A stretch of 16,786 nucleotides of DNA, taken from positions 1 through 16,786 of the forward strand of contig JALLOL010000023.1 in the NCBI GenBank assembly GCA_027717875.1, given 5' to 3'. The position numbers and the translations under genes were made by a program. This DNA is from Acidobacteria bacterium AH-259-L09 (GTDB lineage Bacteria; Acidobacteriota; UBA6911; RPQK01). How positions within the stretch are numbered: the first letter of the stretch is position 1; every line of letters begins with the position of its first letter. The notes below the pieces were generated by a model. It saw nothing but the letters and a program-made list of their open reading frames with translations, made no database searches and was not told where the DNA came from. This document shows positions 9,235-13,957 of the stretch, in pieces.

Positions 9235-9261
9235 TTGACACGTCAAAACGGAGCGTGTCAA
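9235..9261. promoter_or_regulatory. Nested palindrome, candidate operator between eno and the STAS gene
   Basis: A perfect 8-bp inverted repeat, TTGACACG (9235-9242) and CGTGTCAA (9254-9261), is separated by 11 bp. Its left part also forms a second palindrome, TTGAC-AC-GTCAA (9235-9246). It lies in the divergent intergenic region, ends 10 bp before the GTG of the STAS gene and about 115 bp before the eno start. Both arms read TTGACA in opposite directions, matching the sigma-70 -35 consensus, but no convincing -10 is found at the right spacing on either strand. It could be an operator, a leader hairpin or a promoter element; the protein that binds is unknown. Confidence 0.45.
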
Positions 9262-9271
9262 GATTGCTCAC

Positions 9272-9613
9272 GTGGAAGTAAAGGTTGAGGACCAAGAGGG
9301 CGTTTTCTTCATCATTCCCTCCGGGGAGCTCTCGACCGGAGAAGGTGACAAGCGACTGCGACAGGAGTTAGACAGACTGCAGCGAGCCGGAAATACGAAG
9401 GTTGTTATAGACCTCTCCGATGTTCCCTACATCGACAGTTCCGTTCTGGGGCAACTCGTGTACGGGCATTCTGTGTTGAAAAAGGAAGGAGGCGGACTGA
9501 AGCTGCTCAATCCCTCCAAGAGGATCATGGATTTGTTGTCCCTAACTCGATTGATTAGTGTTTTTGAGATTTCCCAGAGTCGAGAAGAGGCTTTGGCGGG
9601 CTGGAAGCATTAG
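9272..9613 (+). CDS. STAS-domain anti-sigma factor antagonist
   Basis: A single-domain STAS protein of the SpoIIAA/RsbV type, which releases a sigma factor by binding its anti-sigma kinase when unphosphorylated. The 113 residues carry the beta-strand start VEDQEGVFFIIPSGEL (5-20), VVIDLSDVPYIDSSVLGQLV (44-63) and LKLLNPSKRIMDLLSLTRL (about 75-93). Ser57 in DSSVLG aligns with the serine that is phosphorylated in SpoIIAA, although the usual DSSGLG glycine is Val. The start is GTG; an in-frame TGA at 9236-9238 limits any upstream extension to 8 codons, and no clear ribosome-binding site is seen. It is the only plus-strand gene, lone, and no anti-sigma kinase or sigma factor is in the window. The stop is followed at once by a repeat element. 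Confidence 0.85.
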   Translation: MEVKVEDQEGVFFIIPSGELSTGEGDKRLRQELDRLQRAGNTKVVIDLSDVPYIDSSVLGQLVYGHSVLKKEGGGLKLLNPSKRIMDLLSLTRLISVFEISQSREEALAGWKH

Positions 9614-9858
9614 AGAAGCCAGAATCCAGAATTCAGAATCCAGAAGTCAGAAGTCAGAAGTCAGAAGTCAGAATGAGGAGCTACAAACCGGGAGCCAAAT
9701 TCAGGTGAAAGCTTCGAACTCTTCAGTTTCAATAGCCGAGATCACACAGAAAACATGATGATTCAAAGCCAGTCCATAGATGCACAGCTTTATTCTGACT
9801 TCTGGCTTCTGGATTCTGAATTCTGGATTCTGGCTTCTGAATTCTGAATTCTGTCCCC
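9614..9858. repeat. Inverted-repeat element with 33-bp perfect arms between convergent genes
   Basis: The 245-bp gap between the STAS stop and the TPR stop is almost entirely repeat. Bases 9614-9646 and 9806-9838 are perfect inverted copies over 33 bp, built from AGAAGCC, AGAATCC and AGAATTC units. The left arm continues with TCAGAAG three times and TCAGAAT once (9647-9674); the right arm is flanked by further GAATTCT units up to about 9852. The core between them (about 9675-9790) has no supported gene. The left arm begins on the first base after the TAG of the STAS gene. As RNA, either strand could fold into a long hairpin, so it may serve as a bidirectional transcription end; there is no clear U-tract. 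Confidence 0.75.
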
Positions 9859-10833
9859 TCACTTCCGGCGCATCCGTTCCTTCATGCGCTTCAGGCTCTC
9901 CTCGATTTGTGGAGCCGGGTGGAGATTTTGAGCTTTTTGATAGTTTTGTAGAGATTTGTTGTAATCTTTCTTTTTTTCGTAGATATAACCAAGACGATCG
10001 TACACTTCCCAATTGTCCGGCGCTAAGCTTGCACTGTTCAGGAACGCGCTTTCGGCCGCTTCCAGATTCTGGCTAAAGAGCTGGGCGAGTCCCAGGTTGA
10101 ACCAAGCGTCTGCATCCTGCGCATTCTCCTTCACATAATGTTTGAGAACAACGGCTGCTTCCTTGTAGTTTTTCACTTCAAAAGCGCTGATGGCCTGTCG
10201 GTATAGCAACCGAGAGAGGTAGCGCTTCGCTTCCGAGGCGTCCGGATCCAAGGTCAGAGCTTGTTTCAGATATTTCTCCGCCTGCGTGAAATCTCCAAGT
10301 CGGTAATGAGAGATTCCCAGTTGTAGGGCGTCTTTGAGCTTTCCTCGCTGGATGGAAATCGCTTTCTGCAGATCGGAGATGGCCTGATCGAACTCATTGA
10401 TGTTGTAGTAAGCAGACCCTCGTGTGTGATGCAGCTGATACTGATCGCGAGGTGAACGAGCGTAGCGCTCCCCTTTGAGCAAGGTGGCAATAGCGTCACC
10501 ATATTTGCCACTGTTATAGTAGGCGAGGGCCAAGCCGTAAAAGGAAATGTAGTTGTCGCTCTTCAGCCGCAGTGCATTTTCAAAAGCCTCAATGGCTTTC
10601 TCATACTTTTTTATTCTTAAGTAGGAATCTCCCAGGATTCGATGACCACTCTCGTAATCAGGATTTGCCTTGACGATCTGTTCAAATTCCTCAATTGCTT
10701 TGGAGTACTGCCCTTGCTTGTAATGGGAAAGTGCCTTCTCGAAGTTGCTCTGGGCCATTAGAGAAGCAACTACCCAGGTGAGCAGCAGAACGGTGAAAAA
10801 TTTATTTTTCACTGCCTTATTCGAATATTCCAA
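9859..10833 (-). CDS. Secreted or periplasmic TPR-repeat protein
   Basis: A 324-residue tetratricopeptide protein. Residues 1-27 look like a signal peptide or N-terminal anchor: basic MEYSNKAVKNK, hydrophobic FFTVLLLTWVVASL, then MAQ as a possible cleavage site. No lipobox cysteine is seen. Repeated helix-turn-helix units follow at about 29-62, 63-96, 97-130, 134-165, 168-198, 241-273 and 275-307, with typical A/G/Y/P positions (for example YKQGQYSKAIEEFEQIVKAN and LGYIYEKKKDYNKSLQNYQK). The C-terminus is very basic (KRMKERMRRK). The gene overlaps the second exbD by 17 bp, so it is the last gene of the exbB-exbD-exbD series and probably a protein-interaction partner of that complex in the periplasm. 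The precise role is not known. Confidence 0.85.
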   Translation of the reverse strand: MEYSNKAVKNKFFTVLLLTWVVASLMAQSNFEKALSHYKQGQYSKAIEEFEQIVKANPDYESGHRILGDSYLRIKKYEKAIEAFENALRLKSDNYISFYGLALAYYNSGKYGDAIATLLKGERYARSPRDQYQLHHTRGSAYYNINEFDQAISDLQKAISIQRGKLKDALQLGISHYRLGDFTQAEKYLKQALTLDPDASEAKRYLSRLLYRQAISAFEVKNYKEAAVVLKHYVKENAQDADAWFNLGLAQLFSQNLEAAESAFLNSASLAPDNWEVYDRLGYIYEKKKDYNKSLQNYQKAQNLHPAPQIEESLKRMKERMRRK

Positions 10834-11254
10834 ACGCCTTCCAGCGTTCGACTTCGGTCCGGGTAGGGATGGATATGTGCTCTACTTGCAAGTATTTGAG
10901 GCGATCAAAAACGTCAATCATAACGAAGTACGGGACGTCAGGCTGGGTTTGGATGATGACGGGCTTTTGGGGATTCTGATCCATCTTCATCTGTATGTAA
11001 CCGCCCATCTCTTCCAGCGACATCGGTGTCTTGTCCACCATGTACTGTCCCTCTCCCATGATTTTGATGTGGATCGCTTCTTCGGGTTGCACATCCACTT
11101 GCGTGGGGTCATCTTTGGGGAATCTGAACTGCAGCCCTCTGGTGGTGACAAACACGGCGGTGAGCATGAAAAAGATGATAAGTAAGAAGGCGATATCGGC
11201 CATCGAAGAAGTCGGAATGTCACCTGGTGATCGAAGACGCGCTCTCAATCGCAT
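10817..11254 (-). CDS. exbD: ExbD/TolR-family protein, second paralogue
   Basis: A 145-residue ExbD/TolR protein: short basic cytoplasmic N-terminus (RLRARLRSP), one transmembrane helix (about 18-37) with the conserved proton-carrying Asp20 in SMADIAFLLIIFFMLT, then a periplasmic domain. It differs from its neighbour in the periplasmic part, which has RGLQFRFPKDDP at 39-50 and a C-terminal VFDRLKYLQVEHISIPTRTE region typical of the family. Its ATG overlaps the previous gene's stop by one base (TGATG), indicating coupled translation. It probably pairs with the other ExbD-like protein inside an ExbB-type pentamer. It could equally be called TolR; no tonB, tolA or tolB is present to decide. Confidence 0.88.
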   Translation of the reverse strand: MRLRARLRSPGDIPTSSMADIAFLLIIFFMLTAVFVTTRGLQFRFPKDDPTQVDVQPEEAIHIKIMGEGQYMVDKTPMSLEEMGGYIQMKMDQNPQKPVIIQTQPDVPYFVMIDVFDRLKYLQVEHISIPTRTEVERWKAFGIFE

Positions 11255-11685
11255 CAGCTGCCCCTCCTGACTTTCTTGTCGGTTAACAGACCAATCCTCT
11301 TGGCACCATGGACCCGCAATTGGTCCAACACTGCATCGATCAGCTGGTAGCGGACCATGCGATCGGCTTTGATGAGAAACTCTTTGTCCGGGATCAACTC
11401 GATGATCTCCTGAGTGAGCAGGCCGACTTCTTCTGGACTGCCCAAAGGAAAGGAGGGCCGCTCACCGTCTGTAAATTGAATGGCACCGTCGGCTGTTATG
11501 GCAATAATTGCCGAATTCCTCGGTACCTCGGTTTGGATTTCCGAATCTGGAAGTTGTACCGTCGTCCGTTCCGGTGAAAAGGAGGTCGTCAGCATAAAGA
11601 AGATGATCAGCAAAAAGGCGATATCAGCCATGGAGGCGGTTGGTACCACTGGAACGATTTGACGAGACTCATGCCTTTTCTTCAT
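11254..11685 (-). CDS. exbD: ExbD/TolR-family protein, first paralogue
   Basis: A 143-residue ExbD/TolR protein with a basic N-terminus (MKKRHESRQ), one transmembrane helix (about 19-37) containing Asp21 in SMADIAFLLIIFFMLT, a periplasmic linker (SPERTTVQLPDSE) and a C-terminal domain (FLIKADRMVRYQLIDAVLDQ, about 98-117) of the family fold. The membrane segment is identical over 16 residues to that of the second paralogue, whereas the periplasmic parts are clearly divergent. The start ATG overlaps the exbB stop by 4 bp. The role is coupling of proton flow through the ExbB-type channel to work at the envelope; the substrate system is not visible. Confidence 0.9.
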   Translation of the reverse strand: MKKRHESRQIVPVVPTASMADIAFLLIIFFMLTTSFSPERTTVQLPDSEIQTEVPRNSAIIAITADGAIQFTDGERPSFPLGSPEEVGLLTQEIIELIPDKEFLIKADRMVRYQLIDAVLDQLRVHGAKRIGLLTDKKVRRGS

Positions 11686-12374
11686 ACCACTTTCGTTTGC
11701 TGCCGGCTGACCTCTTCCGCTTCTATCGTCTGTCGTTGTTCTTGACCCTCGATTTCACTGAAGGTCTCTAGGAGCATGGAAGAGCTGGTTTCCATGTCGA
11801 GAACAAAGTTGGACACCTTATTATTAAAGTAGTTGTAGGCAGCCTGGACAGGCAGGGCGATAATCAAGCCGGTGGCAGTAGTGATCAGGGCTTCAGAGAT
11901 ACCGCCCGCCACTGCCTGAGGATTTCCCAGGCCCACCTCGGCTAGAGCTTCGAAAGAGCGGATCATTCCAGTGACTGTTCCCAGAAAGCCGAAGAGGGGT
12001 GCAATGTTGGCCACCGTGGCCAGGATCCAAAGCCCTTTCTCCAATTTTGACACTTCGTGCAGAGCCACACTTTCCATGGCTTTGTCGATTTCGGGGTGAG
12101 ACTTGCCGAAACGAAGAAGCCCCGACTTCAAAGTGGTCGCGACGGGATGGTCAAACGACTCGCAAACCTCAACGGAGCGACGTAAATCTCCACCCAGCAG
12201 AGACTCACGAATTCTTGAAAAAATTTCCGCTGTGTCCCCCTTGATTCGGTTATAAGAGATGACTCTCTCAACGATGAAAATCAGGCCAAGCAGCGAGCAG
12301 AGGAAAAGCGGTATCATCATCAGACCGCCTTGTCGGACGTAAGTGAAAAGAGTTCCACCGATTGCTAGTAGCAC
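11682..12374 (-). CDS. exbB: MotA/TolQ/ExbB-family proton channel protein
   Basis: A 230-residue inner-membrane protein with three predicted membrane helices at about 15-37, 115-137 and 158-180, the layout of ExbB/TolQ. The signature region runs IAPLFGFLGTVTGMIRSFEAL (from about 123), followed by GGISEALITTATGLIIALPV (about 157-176), the part that forms the proton channel with ExbD. The cytoplasmic loop lies between helices 1 and 2, and a charged Gln/Glu tail ends the protein. The start is GTG, chosen because GGAGG (12387-12383) lies 8 bases upstream and no better start exists. It heads a tight four-gene series with two exbD genes and a TPR gene. The name is by family; TolQ or a gliding-motor AglR-type role is equally possible. 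Confidence 0.9.
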   Translation of the reverse strand: MLLAIGGTLFTYVRQGGLMMIPLFLCSLLGLIFIVERVISYNRIKGDTAEIFSRIRESLLGGDLRRSVEVCESFDHPVATTLKSGLLRFGKSHPEIDKAMESVALHEVSKLEKGLWILATVANIAPLFGFLGTVTGMIRSFEALAEVGLGNPQAVAGGISEALITTATGLIIALPVQAAYNYFNNKVSNFVLDMETSSSMLLETFSEIEGQEQRQTIEAEEVSRQQTKVV

Positions 12375-12413
12375 TTATTTTTCCTCCAGTCGTTATAGCT
12401 GTACGTTTATGGG

Positions 12414-12455
12414 TTAACACTTTCTTAGATTCATTAAACCCTTGAAAAGTGTCAA
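12414..12455 (-). promoter_or_regulatory. TTGACA box and imperfect inverted repeat upstream of exbB
   Basis: On the coding strand, an A/T-rich run (AAAAAATTGACAC, ending near 12449) gives a perfect -35 hexamer at 12455-12450. TTGACACTTT (12455-12446) and AAAGTGTTAA (12423-12414) are inverted repeats matching at 9 of 10 positions with a 22-bp spacer. No good -10 hexamer lies 16-18 bp downstream (best GAATCT), so promoter function is only possible. The TTGACAC half-site is the same as in the palindrome at 9235-9261. Confidence 0.35.
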
Positions 12456-12527
12456 TTTTTTAAGGCAAAACCCATGATAGTGCTGGGCCCTGTTGGAAGT
12501 CAAACTGGAGTTCCCGGGTTTCCCGGC

Positions 12528-12567
12528 GTCAGGGGGTCAGGAGGTCAGGAAGTCAGGAAGTCAGGGG
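12528..12567. repeat. Five tandem 8-bp GTCAGGRR units across the response-regulator stop
   Basis: Five consecutive 8-mers: GTCAGGGG, GTCAGGAG, GTCAGGAA, GTCAGGAA, GTCAGGGG. The TGA stop of the response regulator (12555-12553) is one of the units, and the repeat extends about 12 bases into the gene, encoding its final Leu-Thr-Ser. The rest lies in the 178-bp gap before exbB; the remainder of that gap holds the TTGACA region and otherwise no gene. Confidence 0.75.
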
Positions 12568-13944
12568 GACCTTGATGTTGAGGCGCTTGAGTTTTTCGTT
12601 CAGGGTGGTGGGATTGACACGCAGCAAGTTGGCGGCTTTTTTCTGGTTCCAATCGACCTTTTGAAGGGCGGTCATGATGAGGTTTTTCTCATACTCCAAA
12701 ACCAGATCTTTCAAAGTGGCACCATTGTCCAGCAAATTCAGCTTGCCAAGACTCACCGAGGTCGAATCTAAGATTTCGCGGGGAAGTAAGTCTTGGGTGA
12801 TGCCGCCCTGATTCGGAGCCAACACCACGGCTCGTTCCATCACGTTTTCCAGTTCCCGAACGTTTCCGGGCCAGTCATACTCCATCAGCAGCTTCAGCAC
12901 CGACTGGTCCAAGGAGCAAACGGGACGCTCGTTCTCTTTACAAAAATGTTGCAAAAAGTGTTCGGCAAGAAGAAGAACGTCTTCTCGGCGCCGGCGAAGA
13001 GGTGGGAGAGCAATCCTGATGACGTTCAAACGGTAGTAAAGATCTTCACGGAATTCTTGATTTTCCACCGCTTGCTTAAGATCAATGTTGGTGGCGGCAA
13101 TAATCCTGACATCCACCTTAATATTTTCCAGTCCACCGACACGGCGGAACTCCCTTTCCTGGATTACGCGCAGCAGTTTAGATTGGGTGTCGAGGGGCAA
13201 AGTCCCCACTTCGTCAAGAAAAATCGTTCCAGCACTGGCGACCTCGAACAGACCTTTCTTGGTAGCGGTGGCCCCCGTGAAGGCTCCTCTGACGTGACCG
13301 AAAAGCTCGCTTTCCAATAAGTCGCTGGGAATTGAACCGCTGTTGACAGCCACAAAAGGGCCATTGGAGCGAGAGCTGCAGCTGTGGATGGCTTTGGCCA
13401 CTAGCTCCTTTCCCGTTCCGCTCTCTCCCGTGATCAAGACAGTACTTCGGCGCGGCGCGACTTGAGTGATCAACTCGAAGACCTGCTGCATTTGCTCGCT
13501 TTTGCCAACAATGTTCTCAAAGGTAGAACTTTCTCTGAGAGTCTTCTTAAGCCGGCGGTTTTCGATCTCCAGGCTGCGCTTCTTGAGCCCGTTCTTGACC
13601 ACCAACACTAATTCCTCGTTTTTGAAGGGCTTGGTGACGAAATCAAAGGCGCCGGATTTGGTTGCCTTGACGGCATTCTCGATCGAGGCGTAGGCGGAGA
13701 TCATCACCACAACTATGTCGGGATCTACCCGGAGAATTTCCTCAAGAATGGCCAACCCACCCTTTCCGGGAAGCATCAGGTCAAGAAGAACAAGATCAAC
13801 ACCTTCCTCTTTGGCCTTTTCGATCCCCTCTTCCCCCGTTGCAGCGGCAGTTACCTTATAGCCTTCTTCCTGGAAGAGGGTGGTGACGATTTCCCGCAAG
13901 ATTTCTTCGTCATCAATGACCAGAATGGAAGTTTGTATCGACAT
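12553..13944 (-). CDS. NtrC-family sigma-54-dependent response regulator
   Basis: A 463-residue activator that, once phosphorylated, uses ATP to open sigma-54 promoters. The receiver domain (1-120) has Asp11/Asp12, phospho-acceptor Asp55 in LLDLMLPG, Ser83 and Lys105 (TKPF). The AAA+ domain (about 142-375) has Walker A GESGTGKE at 173-180, the sigma-54-contacting GAFTGA loop at 220-225, Walker B TIFLDEV at 240-246, and WPGNVRELEN at 358-367. A Fis-type DNA-binding helix pair spans about 415-457 (NQKKAANLLRVNPTTLNEKL). The gene starts 13 bp after the histidine kinase stop, so the two form a cognate pair in one transcript. The last three residues (LTS) are encoded within a tandem repeat, so the extreme C-terminus may be a recent alteration. 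Target promoters are not identified. Confidence 0.96.
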   Translation of the reverse strand: MSIQTSILVIDDEEILREIVTTLFQEEGYKVTAAATGEEGIEKAKEEGVDLVLLDLMLPGKGGLAILEEILRVDPDIVVVMISAYASIENAVKATKSGAFDFVTKPFKNEELVLVVKNGLKKRSLEIENRRLKKTLRESSTFENIVGKSEQMQQVFELITQVAPRRSTVLITGESGTGKELVAKAIHSCSSRSNGPFVAVNSGSIPSDLLESELFGHVRGAFTGATATKKGLFEVASAGTIFLDEVGTLPLDTQSKLLRVIQEREFRRVGGLENIKVDVRIIAATNIDLKQAVENQEFREDLYYRLNVIRIALPPLRRRREDVLLLAEHFLQHFCKENERPVCSLDQSVLKLLMEYDWPGNVRELENVMERAVVLAPNQGGITQDLLPREILDSTSVSLGKLNLLDNGATLKDLVLEYEKNLIMTALQKVDWNQKKAANLLRVNPTTLNEKLKRLNIKVPLTS

Positions 13945-13957
13945 GTGCCGGATTTTC

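Noticed and set aside
9222..9238. Sigma-54 promoter before the STAS gene (TGGCGCG…TTGAC)
   Set aside because: The -24-like TGGCGCG is followed by TTGA one base too far and without the GC of the -12 element.
9614..9858. CRISPR array
   Set aside because: Units are 7-8 bp in tandem without unique spacers of regular length, and no cas gene is present.
9701..10076. Overlapping frames at the TPR gene end and the repeat on both strands (9701-10012 minus, 9780-10076 plus)
   Set aside because: Their translations are runs of repeat-encoded residues (for example WILNSGF or SEFRSQN patterns) joined to shadows of the TPR gene.
12392..12397. TATAAC as the -10 box of exbB
   Set aside because: A start 7 bases downstream would fall within the Shine-Dalgarno sequence, and no good -35 is at 16-18 bp.
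12793..13320. A 175-codon plus-strand open frame inside the response regulator
   Set aside because: Antisense to the AAA+ domain of an intact gene, with low-complexity mirrored composition and no family likeness.
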